From Pseudomonas sp. RIT-PI-q (lineage in GTDB: Bacteria > Pseudomonadota > Gammaproteobacteria > Pseudomonadales > Pseudomonadaceae): DNA of 64,000 nucleotides. Positions 15,317 through 24,781 of the stretch are shown piece after piece. The first letter of the stretch is position 1. The number at the start of each line of letters is the position of its first letter. The notes below the pieces were generated by a model. It was not told the DNA's origin and made no database searches. It saw nothing but the letters and a program-made list of their open reading frames with translations. Both the position numbers and the translations under genes were made by a program. The stretch lies in contig NZ_LHPC01000038.1 in assembly GCF_001297125.1 (NCBI RefSeq), forward strand, positions 1 to 64,000, given 5' to 3'.

Positions 15317-17518
15317 TTACCAGAGGTATCGCACGCCAAAGTTCGCACCCCACGGCTGTTTGATTTTGTTGCCATTGCTGTAATCGAAATCGGCATGAAC
15401 CGAGACCTTGTCGGTCAGCGTCATGGCGACACCGGCCCCCAATTCACCGCGGTAGCCCGAGAGGTCGTTGTTGAACGAGTTATCGTTGACCTTCACTTTG
15501 TTGTTGTTCGCGAACTCATGCGCATAAGCCGCGCGAAGGTAGGGCTGTACGGTCTTGTCGTCCCACTTGAAGTTGCGCCCGGCGGTCGCCCCTGCTTTGA
15601 CCAGCAGTGAATGAGTGCGACTGCCTTCGGCGCTCAAGCCGTTATCCAGGTCGTAGTCTTTGCCCTGAATGATCACACCCGAGAACTGAGTAAAGGGTTC
15701 AACGAAATAGTCGTCGGCCAGTTTGATATGCCGGCCGAACTCCAGGGATGCACCGACGCCATTGCTGTCGTAATCACCTTTGGTTTTTTTACCGTCACTC
15801 AGGTGCACGTCAGACTCGTTCTGGAAACGGTTGAACTTGAGCACGCCATCGAAGTAGTAACCGCTGAGCGCATCCAGCCAGGTGGTGTAGGCCCCCAGGT
15901 AGTAGCTGTCGATCGTGCCGCTGGTGCCACGACTCAAATCCAGGTCGGACTTGCTGTAGCCACCGAGCAAACCCACCAGCCACTGTCCGTCACCGATCGG
16001 CAACGGCGCGTCGGCACCGAACGACAGGCCTTGCTGGACTTGCTGGTAATCGACACCTGAGCTGGCGCTGACGTCGAATTTGTTGCCATAGGCGCGAATC
16101 CAGCCACCGGCCTTACCGGGGTCCATGCGCACTTCGCCCATGCGGCTGCGCAGGATGCTGAGCTCGCCATACCAGGCGGTCGGTGCCGCATTGAACAGCG
16201 CAATGACCGACTGGGTTCCCGGGCTGATCGTGCGCGACAGGGTATTGAGGTACCAGTCGTTGCTGCCTTGCTGGATCAGGTCATAGGAAAAAGCCCCAAG
16301 ATTCACCGAGCCACCGGCCAGGGTGAACGTCGCATCACCGCTGCCAATGTGGACAACCGGAGTGGCGCCCGCCTGTACAGGCTCGGTGCCGCTGGAATCA
16401 ATCGCGACGGTGTGATTGCCGGTGGCGTTTCCGCTCACGGTCAGGGTGTCGACCTCACCGGTCTTGAAGTCGGTGTGCATGAAGAACGTACCGCCAGTAC
16501 CCGACAGCGACCCCACGTCTAATTTGAAGAACTCGCCCGGGTTGCCGAACTGCACGCCCCCCCCGTTGAGGTCGAGGTTGGCGACGCTGCCATCACCGAC
16601 CATCACCCAGCGTGCATCGCTGTTGACTGCCAGGTTCTGCACGTTCTGCAGGCGGCCGGTCAGGGTGGCGGCGTTTTCCAGCAGCACATTGGCCGTACTG
16701 CCACCGTCGGCAACGATATCGCCAACGAGGGTGCTGCCGCCGACCCGCAAATGACCTTCGGCGCCGTTGCGCACGTCCATCAGGATGCCGTTACTGGCCG
16801 TCAGGGTTGAGCCGTTGAGCACCGAGATGTTGGCCTCGAACGGCCCTACACCCAGGGTATCGATGAGAATCGCCGGGCCATTGAGGCCTTCAACTCTGGT
16901 GTTGTTCAGGGTCAGCGAAGCGGGTGTACTGACCAGCGGATCGCCATTGATTTCGATCCCGCTGGCGTTACCCATGATGGTGCTGTCGGTCGCCGTGGTC
17001 GTCCCGCCGAATATATTTATGCCCGTAGCGTTGGCACCGGTGCCGGAGACCGTTGTCCGTAACAGTGTCAGCTCGCTCAAGCCGGTAATGGTCGCGCCGG
17101 CTCTGCCGCCGTAGATGAAACTGTCGCTCACCGTTGCGGTGGATCCTTGAGTGACTGTTGCATTGCGACTGACCGCCAGGCCAACCTGATTGCTGGTAAT
17201 GGTGCTGGTAGAAATGTCTGCTCGCCCCGCGTTCAAAAGCACACCCGTGGTGCCTGTTGCCTGCACGGTGGCGCCCTTGAGGTTCAGGGTCGAATCGTTC
17301 ACCCGGATCTGACGCGTCTGGGCGCCATTGGCATTCAAGGTCGACTTCCCGTTCAACACGTAGTCATCGGGTGCCGTGGCGCCGTCAATGGTCAAGACCT
17401 CTCCGGGGACCAGAACCCTGGCGACACTCACATCACAAAACAGCAAGAAAGGTGCAACCGAGAACACCTTCAAAGCGCGAGACAGCGGATGCAACTTGAA
17501 CAAGTGAACAGTAGGCAT
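15317..17518 (-). CDS. Autotransporter with pertactin-like passenger and beta-barrel
   Basis: A 733-residue type V secreted protein. A signal peptide covers roughly residues 1-33 (LKVFSVAPFLLFCDVSVA). The passenger (about 35-440) is made of short Asn/Gly/Thr-rich turns typical of a right-handed beta-helix. The C-terminal barrel (about 450-733) begins near AWYGELSILRSRMGEVRMDP and GGWIRAYGNKFDVSASSGVDYQ and ends in the aromatic signature GANFGVRYLW. The passenger would be exposed or released outside the cell, perhaps as an adhesin. It is monocistronic; the gene before it on this strand is the amber-split hypothetical gene. Confidence 0.9.
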   Translation of the reverse strand: MPTVHLFKLHPLSRALKVFSVAPFLLFCDVSVARVLVPGEVLTIDGATAPDDYVLNGKSTLNANGAQTRQIRVNDSTLNLKGATVQATGTTGVLLNAGRADISTSTITSNQVGLAVSRNATVTQGSTATVSDSFIYGGRAGATITGLSELTLLRTTVSGTGANATGINIFGGTTTATDSTIMGNASGIEINGDPLVSTPASLTLNNTRVEGLNGPAILIDTLGVGPFEANISVLNGSTLTASNGILMDVRNGAEGHLRVGGSTLVGDIVADGGSTANVLLENAATLTGRLQNVQNLAVNSDARWVMVGDGSVANLDLNGGGVQFGNPGEFFKLDVGSLSGTGGTFFMHTDFKTGEVDTLTVSGNATGNHTVAIDSSGTEPVQAGATPVVHIGSGDATFTLAGGSVNLGAFSYDLIQQGSNDWYLNTLSRTISPGTQSVIALFNAAPTAWYGELSILRSRMGEVRMDPGKAGGWIRAYGNKFDVSASSGVDYQQVQQGLSFGADAPLPIGDGQWLVGLLGGYSKSDLDLSRGTSGTIDSYYLGAYTTWLDALSGYYFDGVLKFNRFQNESDVHLSDGKKTKGDYDSNGVGASLEFGRHIKLADDYFVEPFTQFSGVIIQGKDYDLDNGLSAEGSRTHSLLVKAGATAGRNFKWDDKTVQPYLRAAYAHEFANNNKVKVNDNSFNNDLSGYRGELGAGVAMTLTDKVSVHADFDYSNGNKIKQPWGANFGVRYLW

Positions 17519-17626
17519 AAAGACACCGTTGGCGAGCGAAGATAGAAAGCGGCGCAGGCTATAGAACAGTGCTTTTCTCGTATGTAGGACTTATCCGAAG
17601 GACTCATCCGAAACAGGCGAGTCAGC

Positions 17627-17673
17627 CGCCAGAGGAAACGCGTGTCGGTGCGACACCCGTTTCCTGCCTGGCG
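17627..17673. terminator. Long hairpin between pseudogene and autotransporter
   Basis: Nested complementary arms CGCCAG, AGGAAACG and GTGTCG pair with CGACAC, CGTTTCCT and CTGGCG across a tiny loop. It starts about 20 bases past the stop of the split hypothetical gene, the right place for a terminator on the minus strand, but no strong T-run follows. Confidence 0.55.
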
Positions 17674-17693
17674 TTATCTGTGTGAGTCAATGT

Positions 17694-19709
17694 TCAAGGG
17701 TTCGGGGGAGGCGGAACGTTGCAGCTGCCTTCGCCCTGCGACAAACCGACTTCAGTGTTGGTGGGAACGGATGAAGCGGGTTTACCCGTGATGGTGTAGG
17801 AGACTTCGCCTTTACCCAACGGTAGTGCTTTCGACCATATAGGAAGCACGTGAGTGGCGTAGGGTTCGATGAGCCAGACAATGCCGTTTCTCGCCTGGTC
17901 TGCGGTAATGTTGGTGAACGTCTGCTCTTTCTTGGCTGTGGGAATCAGTGTTGGATTATCAAAATCCGTGTAGGCATTCCACACAACTTTAACTTCGTCG
18001 CCCTCGTTCAAATGACCACTGGGCGGAATCCGATACTGGATCCCGTACGACGTCCCCTCCTCTTTCCAGCGCAGTGAATTACAGGTCACGATGCCCGCCG
18101 GATTGGTATGCAAAGGTACGGCGTCGGGCAGCTTGAAGACCAGCCAGTCGATGTCGATGTTCGTGCGCGGTTGCGGTTCTTGCGGGTTTTCGTGGGCTGC
18201 GTTGGACAACACGTACCAGACGGGCATGGTTGCGCTGGGGCCTTGGCCGCGGATCACGTCCCAATCGAGTTCAATCTTGATTTTATCGCCCACCTTGTCG
18301 TTGGCCACATCAATGACATAGGGAGTGCCGATCGGTGTGCCGTTCCACATCACCTGGTAGGTATCGCCATCAGCCAGCGGCGCGACCAGTTCAATTATGG
18401 CGTTCACCTCTTCATCTTCATCCGTAACAATCAGCTTGTTAGGCACAGCCGACTTACCGATAACTTCAACCACTTTGAGGTTCGGGTTACCGGGCTCCGG
18501 ATTCGGATTCACTGGCCCGGGCAGGGACAGGTTGCATTTGACCGTCGCGATGACCGATTCGAACGGTTCAACACCGCGATACACGATGTACTGGAGGTCG
18601 GTGTTTACCACGCCTTTCGCCGTACCGTACTCTGTCAGAATGTGATCCCATGGCATGAAGAACCTGAATCCGCTGCTCGGGTTGGCGCCCACAGGTATCG
18701 TGTGACCAACCTCGTTGGCGCCCCATTTGACGGCAATTTGATCGGTGGACTTGCCATTGGTAATTCTGCCGAACGTGACCTAGACACCGCTGTCGATGAT
18801 GTCCGAGCGCAGCAACTCACCGCCGGTGGCGTCCGTTGCATGGGGAGCCGGTGTCAGCGGGACGGGAGGCAACAGACCCAGCGCCACGGACATCAGCTCA
18901 TACAAAGACAGCGCACTGATATTGCCGGCCTTGTCGAGGAGCACATAGCCGGCGCAGCACAGACCATCCCCCTCCCTTGCGAAAGCGGCTTTGGGGATTC
19001 TCACTTTGCCGTTAGCGCTAATGGCTTGCGGACCGATCAAGACAATATCCGCAGGGTCTTCGGGCAGCTCTCCTTTGCGCCAGCCAAAGGCGACCTGAAC
19101 GTCAGCAGCATCGCCAGTCCAACCGGGAATCGCCGCTTCCAGGAAGTCATCGGTGCCAAACGTTGTATCGGTGATGGGTGGCGTGACGGTGAACACCATC
19201 TTGGTCGGAGGTATCGCGCCATTGGGCGGGACCTTGTCGATATGGATGCGAACGCGCCCGGACTCATCGGGAGTTCCAAGGTAGTTTTCATGCAGATAAC
19301 GGAGGTCGAAGGGGCCTTCGTTTTCTGTATTCAGAAAGAACGTGCTGGGGATTGTGAAATTCAGAGGCACCCAGGTCGCATTGGTAAAAGTGTGCTCTTT
19401 AAGCGTCGTCCATTCGCTACTGCCCCCTCGCGCAATCTGCAGCCTGATTGTGTCCGTACGTCCATTGGGGGGTAAGGAACCGTTCCAGGCAGTGATCGTA
19501 GTTTTCTGATCCGTATCGAGTTTCACCCTGGGAATGAGCCCGATCGGATTGCCGGCCATCACAAATCCGGAGACGTCCGGGTCCTGCACCACCAACAGTT
19601 CGGCGGCGCCGGATGTCGATTCGCTTGAGGCAAACTTTTGCTCTTTCTTGTCTGAACCAGCCAAGTTGTCGCTCTCCGTTTTCAACGCCAGCAGCCATGG
19701 ACCTTCCAT
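17694..19709 (-). pseudogene. Large hypothetical protein split by an in-frame amber codon
   Basis: Two long frames are one gene: the part ending in SDIIDSGV stops at TAG (18780-18782) and the same frame continues as VTFGRITNGKSTDQ through 332 further residues to 17694. Without the stop the product would be about 671 residues. Start 19709 (MEGPWLLALK) has GGAG four bases upstream; an upstream MARTFVQG start is also possible. The protein is built of beta-rich, Ig-like segments (TITAWNGSLPP..., MWNGTPIGTPYVIDV..., VVWNAYTDFDNP...) and carries the LLVVQDPDVSG motif I associate with large Pseudomonas hypothetical proteins. Function unknown. No frameshift is seen, only the stop. Confidence 0.75.
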
Positions 19710-19910
19710 GGCGCTCCAGTTCGAAAAGCAGACCGAATACTGCCGGGCACTACCAAACGCTTCCCGTCGTTCTGCGCTGGGCGAAGTAAGCGCTTTTTTT
19801 GGTTGCCGCGTAACTGTCAAAGTTGACAGGTAGGCCGTTGCTCCTTGCACAAACGTTCTAGCCATTTCACGTGGCGCGGGCGTTAAATAACCGTCAACCA
19901 CACGTGACCT

Positions 19911-20060
19911 GTGGCAGCTGGCGAAGCCTGCGTTCGGCTGTGTGTAGGAGCGAGCTTGCTCGCGATGGTCGTCCAGCCACAGAAAATGTGTCGGATGCTC
20001 CATCTTCGCGAGCGAGCTCGCTCCTACACACAGCCGAACGCAGGCTTCGCCAGCTGCTAC
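19911..20060. repeat. REPIN of one family nested inside a REPIN of another
   Basis: The outer arms GGCAGCTGGCGAAGCCTGCG (19912) and GCAGGCTTCGCCAGCTGC (20040) belong to the CAGCTG family. Inside sits a complete pair of the other family: TGTAGGAGCGAGCTTGCTCG at 19943 and its complement ending at 20028. The outer arms abut the inner ones cleanly, as expected for insertion. Confidence 0.9.
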
Positions 20061-20089
20061 ACGGTTTGCGTTGTTCCCATAGGTGCCGT

Positions 20090-20929
20090 ATGACCACTCA
20101 CAACTGGCTCGACCTGGCTCAGGATGCCGACACCGGCATCGAGACCCTGCGCGCGCATTTCGAAGGCCATGCCTACGATCCGCACTGGCATGACAGCTAT
20201 CTGGTGGGCGTCACCGAGCAAGGGGTTCAGCAGTTCAACTGTCGACGGGCGAAGCACCAGAGCACGCCGGGCAAGGTGTTTTTGCTTGAGCCGGGCGACA
20301 TCCACGATGGCGATGCGCCGACTGCCGAGGGTTTCACCTACCGCATGCTGTACCTCGACCCGCAGTGGTTGCAGCGCGAACTCGGTGCCGTGTTCGACAA
20401 TGCCCCGGACAACGGTGAACTGAGTTTCGCCAACACCCTGGCCAGCGACGCGCGTTTGGCCCAGGCCACCAGCCACGCGTTCGAAGCCCTGCATCGCGGT
20501 GAGCTGAAAATCGTCCGCCAGACCGCCCTCGACACCTTGTTCGAATGCCTGACTCGGCATTTGCACTGGCGCACGCGTTACAGCGACGATCCGCGCCTGC
20601 CGTGGGTGGCGCAGAAGGCCCGGGAGTATCTGCACGCCAACGCGCACGACGACATCGGTCTCGATCAACTGGCCGCCGTCACCGGCGTCGACCGCTTTCG
20701 CCTGACCCGCGCGTTCAAAGCGGCATATGGCTTGGCGCCGCACGCGTATCTGGTGCAATTGCGCCTGGCCACGGCCCGCCGCATGCTGGCCCGAGGCGAG
20801 CAACCGGCGACCGTCGCCATGACGCTGGGCTTTGCCGATCAGAGTCACTTGGGCCGCTGGTTCGTGCGCGCCTATGGCCTGACGCCAGCGCTGTATCGCA
20901 AGCGCTGCTCAAATCTTCCAGACAGCTGA
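20090..20929 (+). CDS. AraC family transcriptional regulator
   Basis: A 279-residue regulator. The N-terminal AraC-type cupin has HWHDSYLVGVTEQGVQQF and LEPGDIHDGDA. The C-terminal double helix-turn-helix spans about 175-275 (DDIGLDQLAAVTGVDRFRLTRAFKAAYGLAPHAYLVQLRL, then VAMTLGFADQSHLGRWFVRAYGLTP). ATG 20090 has AGGTG just upstream and lies beyond the REPIN. It is followed 52 bases later by a LysE-type exporter on the same strand, which it may control, as such pairs often handle amino-acid export. Confidence 0.9.
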   Translation: MTTHNWLDLAQDADTGIETLRAHFEGHAYDPHWHDSYLVGVTEQGVQQFNCRRAKHQSTPGKVFLLEPGDIHDGDAPTAEGFTYRMLYLDPQWLQRELGAVFDNAPDNGELSFANTLASDARLAQATSHAFEALHRGELKIVRQTALDTLFECLTRHLHWRTRYSDDPRLPWVAQKAREYLHANAHDDIGLDQLAAVTGVDRFRLTRAFKAAYGLAPHAYLVQLRLATARRMLARGEQPATVAMTLGFADQSHLGRWFVRAYGLTPALYRKRCSNLPDS

Positions 20930-20981
20930 CGCATGGATTGTGAAGATCGATCTCAACGATCTTCACTGGAGTTTGCCTGCG

Positions 20982-21590
20982 ATGCTGTCCTCTTTCCCGA
21001 CGTTACTGCCGTTTCTGTTGTTTGCCTTTGTCGCCTCGATCACCCCCGGCCCGACCAACATTCTGGTGCTGAGCAACAGCGCCCGATTTGGTCTGGCGGC
21101 TGCCGTGCCGATCATCTTCGGCGCCTGCGCCAGCGCGGCGATTCTTGTGCTGCTGGTGGGCACTGGCGCCGGCACCACCCTGACGACCTGGCCTGGCGTT
21201 CAAGCGTTTATGCAATGGGCCGGCGTAGCGTGGTTGAGTTATCTGGCGTGGCAGATTTTCCGCGCCCCGGCCGAAGCCATTACGACAGCGTCAAGCGAAG
21301 CCCGCCTCGGACTGCTGGGCGCCGCCGGCCTGCAATGGATCAACCCGAAAACCTGGATGATGGCGCTGGCCGTGGTCAGCGTATTTGCCGGCGTCGGTGA
21401 AGATCGCTTCGTGCATGTGCTGTACCTGTCCCTGGTATTTTTCCTGATTTCCCTGCCCTGCCTCAGCGCTTGGGCGCTGCTCGGCGCCGGTTCCAGTCGC
21501 TGGTTGCGTTCGCCCCGTGCGATGCAGCGTTTCAACCGTTGCATGGCGTTGTTGCTGCTGGGCTCGGCGTGGATGAGCGTGTGGGTCTAA
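20982..21590 (+). CDS. LysE/RhtB family amino-acid exporter
   Basis: A 202-residue inner-membrane exporter with about six hydrophobic segments. Family signatures are SITPGPTNILVLSNSARFG near the N-terminus and the GAAGLQWINPKTWMMALAVVSVF stretch. ATG 20982 is chosen for GGAG nine bases upstream and because it places the first helix at the N-terminus. It probably forms a unit with the preceding AraC regulator. The exported amino acid is unknown. Confidence 0.88.
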   Translation: MLSSFPTLLPFLLFAFVASITPGPTNILVLSNSARFGLAAAVPIIFGACASAAILVLLVGTGAGTTLTTWPGVQAFMQWAGVAWLSYLAWQIFRAPAEAITTASSEARLGLLGAAGLQWINPKTWMMALAVVSVFAGVGEDRFVHVLYLSLVFFLISLPCLSAWALLGAGSSRWLRSPRAMQRFNRCMALLLLGSAWMSVWV

Positions 21591-21652
21591 GCGCCGTCCG
21601 TCGATCTATATCAGCGCTGGGGCTTGACGGCGTATTGGCTTTTGGTGTCTTC

Positions 21653-21666
21653 TGAAACCGGTTTCA
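21653..21666. promoter_or_regulatory. PtxS operator upstream of ptxS
   Basis: TGAAACCGGTTTCA is a perfect 14-bp palindrome, identical to the PtxS operator I know from Pseudomonas 2-ketogluconate regulation. It lies 50 bases before the ptxS GTG start, fitting autoregulation. Confidence 0.85.
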
Positions 21667-21715
21667 GTGCTGGCTCAGCACGAACCTTATAAATCCAATA
21701 AGAAGGTTTCAGACC

Positions 21716-22741
21716 GTGAACGACTTCTCCGCCGCCCAGCGCAGCCGCGTGACCATGCTCGACGTGGCCGAACACGCCAAGGTCTCCAAGGCCAGCGTTT
21801 AGCGGTTCATCGGCGATGATCGCGCCCTGCTCTCCGATGCCATCGCCCAGCGCATCGAGCAGTCGATTGCCGAACTCGGCTACCGCCCGAACCAGATGGC
21901 CCGTGGCCTGAAACGCGGGCGCACGCGCCTGATCGGCATGCTCGTCGCCGATATCCGTAACCCTTATTCAATCGCCGTGATGCACGGGGTGGAAACCGCC
22001 TGCCGTCAGCACGGCTACAGCCTGGTGGTGTGCAACACCGACCGTGACGACGAGCAGGAACGCCAGCACCTGGCGCTGCTGCGCTCGTACAACATCGAGG
22101 GTTTGATCGTGAACACCCTCGGCCATCACCGCGACGAACTGCTCGAACTGCACCGGGAAATGCCGCTGGTGCTGGTGGACCGCAAGGTCGAACACCTTGA
22201 GAGCGACATGGTCGGGCTGGACAACCCGGCAGCGGTCGAAATGGCCCTCGCGCACCTTGAAGAGCGTGGCTATCGCGATGTGCTGCTGGTCACCGAACCG
22301 TTTGACGGCACCAGTTCGCGGATCGAACGGGTCAGCAGTTTCAAGGCGCAGATTGCGCTGCGCCCGACGCTTTCGGGCAGCATTCTCGAAACCGCCAGCG
22401 ATTTGCCTGCGCAGTTGAAAACCTTCCTCGACAGCCCCGGCCCTGGCCCGAAAGCGCTTTTTTGCGCGAACGGGATTGCGGCGCTGGCCAGCACCCATGC
22501 GTTGCGCGAGCTCAAGTGCAATCTGTTCGAAGACGTTGGCTTGATCGCTCTTGATGATCTGGATTGGTATCCGCTAGTGGGTAGCGGGATTACCGCCCTC
22601 GCCCAACCGACGGCCGAGATTGGCGCCAGCTCATTTGAGTGTTTGCTCAAGCGGTTGCGTGGGGAGGATGGGGCTGTGCGGACACTGGATTTTTCGGCGC
22701 GGTTGATTGTGCGGGGGTCAACCCAGGGGAATGTGTATTGA
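21716..22741 (+). pseudogene. ptxS: ptxS, LacI-type regulator of 2-ketogluconate genes, interrupted by amber codon
   Basis: Read from GTG 21716 the frame gives MNDFSAAQRSRVTMLDVAEH AKVSKASV, then TAG at 21800-21802, then RFIGDDRALLSDAIAQRI. In LacI-family proteins this position is Ser in the VSKASVSR recognition helix, so TCG to TAG is the likely change. The remainder (residues 30-341) is an intact LacI sensor domain ending at 22741. A restart at ATG 21896 would yield a protein without the helix-turn-helix. The gene precedes kguEKTD, and PtxS operators lie before it and before kguE, so identification by context is strong. Unless the stop is read through, the kgu operon should be derepressed. 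Confidence 0.85.
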
Positions 22742-22748
22742 CTTTTCC

Positions 22749-22851
22749 GGCCTCATCGCGGGCAAGCCCGCTCCCACAGGTGATGGGTGATGAGCATAAT
22801 TTGATGACCACCACAGACCCCTGTGGGAGCGGGCTTGCCCGCGATGAGGCC
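22749..22851. repeat. REPIN between ptxS and kguE
   Basis: Inverted pair GGCCTCATCGCGGGCAAGCC ... GGCTTGCCCGCGATGAGGCC with CTCCCACAG/CTGTGGGAG arms and a variable centre. Confidence 0.92.
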
Positions 22852-22887
22852 CGATATGTTCACCCAAAACTTTTTTTTGAAAAAAAA

Positions 22888-22901
22888 TGAACCCGGTTTC
22901 A
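22888..22901. promoter_or_regulatory. PtxS operator upstream of kguE
   Basis: TGAACCCGGTTTCA differs by one base from the perfect site at 21653. It ends 14 bases before the kguE start, where bound PtxS would block transcription or initiation. Confidence 0.8.
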
Positions 22902-22915
22902 GGGGTAGAACAACA

Positions 22916-23698
22916 ATGAACACCCCCGCCGTTTCCATCAGCCTGTCCAGCTACGGTGCCGACCTCGTGCGCCAACGCGGCCAAGGCAGTTTTATCGAAA
23001 TACTCGCCGCCGCCGGCGCCACGCGCATCGAATGGCGTGAAGAATTGCTCACCACCGAAGACGCCACGCAACTGGCCGATGCCACGGCGGCAGAAGGCCT
23101 GGAGAGCGTGTATTCCTCGCCGATGGAACTGTGGCTGGCCGGCCAGTCGAAACCCAATCCTGAACTGGTCACTGCCCTGCAACGCGCCCAAGCCTTCGGC
23201 GCCAAATGGCTGAAAGTGTCGCTGGGCTACTTCACCGACAACAACGACCTGCAAACCCTGGCCCGCACCCTCACGCAGAGCCCGGTGCACCTGTTGGTGG
23301 AGAACGACCAGACCTTGCACGGTGGCCGCATCGAACCGTTCCAGCGCTTTTTCACGGCGGTCGAGCAGCACACGCTGCCGATCAAAATGACCTTCGATAT
23401 CGGCAACTGGCATTGGCAGGATCAGCCCGCTGCCAACGCCGCGCGCCTGCTCGGCCGCCATGTCGGCTACGTGCATTGCAAAGCGGTAACACGCCGCGCC
23501 GACGGCAAACTGATTGCCATACCGCCTACCGCCAGCGACGTGCATCTGTGGGAACAACTGCTGCGGCACATGCCCCAAGGCGTCATGCGCGCCGCGGAAT
23601 ATCCACTGCAAGGCGACGATCTGCTGCAGTTGACCACCGAGCATGTCGCCACCCTCGCCCGCCTCGGCCAAACCCGGTTGGAGAGCGTTCATGTCTGA
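22916..23698 (+). CDS. kguE: KguE, sugar phosphate isomerase/epimerase-like protein
   Basis: A 260-residue TIM-barrel protein of the xylose-isomerase-like family. Metal-site residues are suggested by EWREELLT, LLVENDQT, MTFDIGNWHWQ and VHCKAV. It is the first gene of the kguEKTD operon for 2-ketogluconate use; its exact chemical step is not settled in the literature I recall. ATG 22916 follows the second PtxS operator. It overlaps kguK by eight bases, so the two are translationally coupled. Confidence 0.88.
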   Translation: MNTPAVSISLSSYGADLVRQRGQGSFIEILAAAGATRIEWREELLTTEDATQLADATAAEGLESVYSSPMELWLAGQSKPNPELVTALQRAQAFGAKWLKVSLGYFTDNNDLQTLARTLTQSPVHLLVENDQTLHGGRIEPFQRFFTAVEQHTLPIKMTFDIGNWHWQDQPAANAARLLGRHVGYVHCKAVTRRADGKLIAIPPTASDVHLWEQLLRHMPQGVMRAAEYPLQGDDLLQLTTEHVATLARLGQTRLESVHV

Positions 23699-24665
23699 GA
23701 TCGATATTCTGTCGTTCGGCGAAACCATGGCCATGTTCGTCGCCGAGCAGGCTGGCGATCTGGCCGATATCGGCGCCTTTCACAAACGCATCGCCGGCGC
23801 CGACAGCAATGTCGCCATCGGTTTGTCGCGGCTGGGTTTCAACGTCGCATGGCTGAGCCGGGTCGGTGCCGACTCGTTGGGTCGCTTCGTGATCGATACC
23901 CTGGAGAAGGAAGGCCTGGATTGCAGCCATGTTGATATCGACAGCGCACACCCGACCGGTTTTCAGCTCAAATCACGCACTGACGATGGCAGCGATCCTG
24001 TCGTTGAATACTTTCGACGCGGGTCGGCAGCGAGTCACTTGTCACCCCATTCGATCGTGCCCGAACTGCTCAAGGCCCGGCATCTGCACGCCACGGGCAT
24101 TCCCCCGGCGTTGTCCAGCACCGCGCGGGAAATGTCTGTTGAATTGATGACCCGCATGCGCGATGCCGGGCACAGTGTGTCGTTCGACCCTAACCTGCGC
24201 CCGAGCCTGTGGGCCAGCGAGCAGCAGATGATCACCGAGATCAACCGCCTCGCCGCCCTCGCCCATTGGGTTTTGCCGGGGCTGAGCGAAGGTCGCTTGC
24301 TCACCGGTTTTGAAGACCCGGCCGATATCGCCGCGTTTTACCTCGACCAGGGTGCCGAAGCCGTGGCGATCAAACTGGGACCGCACGGTGCTTACTACCG
24401 CACGCATCTGGATGCCGGCTTCGTGGCCGGTGTGCCGGTGGAAACGGTGGTCGACACCGTCGGGGCCGGCGATGGATTTGCCGTCGGCATGATCAGCGCC
24501 CTCCTGGAAAACCACAGCTTTGCCGATGCCGTGAAGCGCGCCAACTGGATTGGCAGCCGGGCGGTGCAGAGTCGCGGGGATATGGAGGGGTTGCCGACCC
24601 GAGCCGAAATGTCCGTCGAATTTGAGGCCCCCATCGCGGGCAAGCCCGCCCCCACATTGGTTTGA
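23691..24665 (+). CDS. kguK: 2-ketogluconate kinase KguK (PfkB/ribokinase family)
   Basis: A 324-residue PfkB-family sugar kinase that phosphorylates 2-ketogluconate to the 6-phosphate. The N-terminus DILSFGETMAMFV, the sugar-binding GADSNVAIGLSRLG, and the C-terminal signature DTVGAGDGFAVGMISALL with the catalytic Asp are all present. It overlaps kguE and precedes the transporter. The last residues (EAPIAGKPAPTLV) and the stop are encoded by a REPIN that begins inside the gene, so the C-terminus has been extended or replaced by the repeat. Confidence 0.9.
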   Translation: MSEIDILSFGETMAMFVAEQAGDLADIGAFHKRIAGADSNVAIGLSRLGFNVAWLSRVGADSLGRFVIDTLEKEGLDCSHVDIDSAHPTGFQLKSRTDDGSDPVVEYFRRGSAASHLSPHSIVPELLKARHLHATGIPPALSSTAREMSVELMTRMRDAGHSVSFDPNLRPSLWASEQQMITEINRLAALAHWVLPGLSEGRLLTGFEDPADIAAFYLDQGAEAVAIKLGPHGAYYRTHLDAGFVAGVPVETVVDTVGAGDGFAVGMISALLENHSFADAVKRANWIGSRAVQSRGDMEGLPTRAEMSVEFEAPIAGKPAPTLV

Positions 24666-24712
24666 GTTCCAGCACAAAACCCTGTGGGAGCGGGCTTGCC
24701 CGCGATGAGGCC
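24626..24712. repeat. REPIN overlapping the end of kguK
   Basis: Inverted pair CCATCGCGGGCAAGCCCGCC ... GAGCGGGCTTGCCCGCGATG. Its left arm is translated as the last residues of KguK. Confidence 0.9.
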
Positions 24713-24781
24713 GGAACAGTCACTGAATTTTTTGAACCCGTTACCTGCTGCGACAAAAACAACAAGCTCAGGAGCATCACC

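Noticed and set aside
18108..19475. 455-residue frame opposite the split hypothetical gene
   Set aside because: Antisense shadow. It spans the amber codon but has no ribosome site or recognisable domain, while the minus-strand frame has coherent beta-rich segments.
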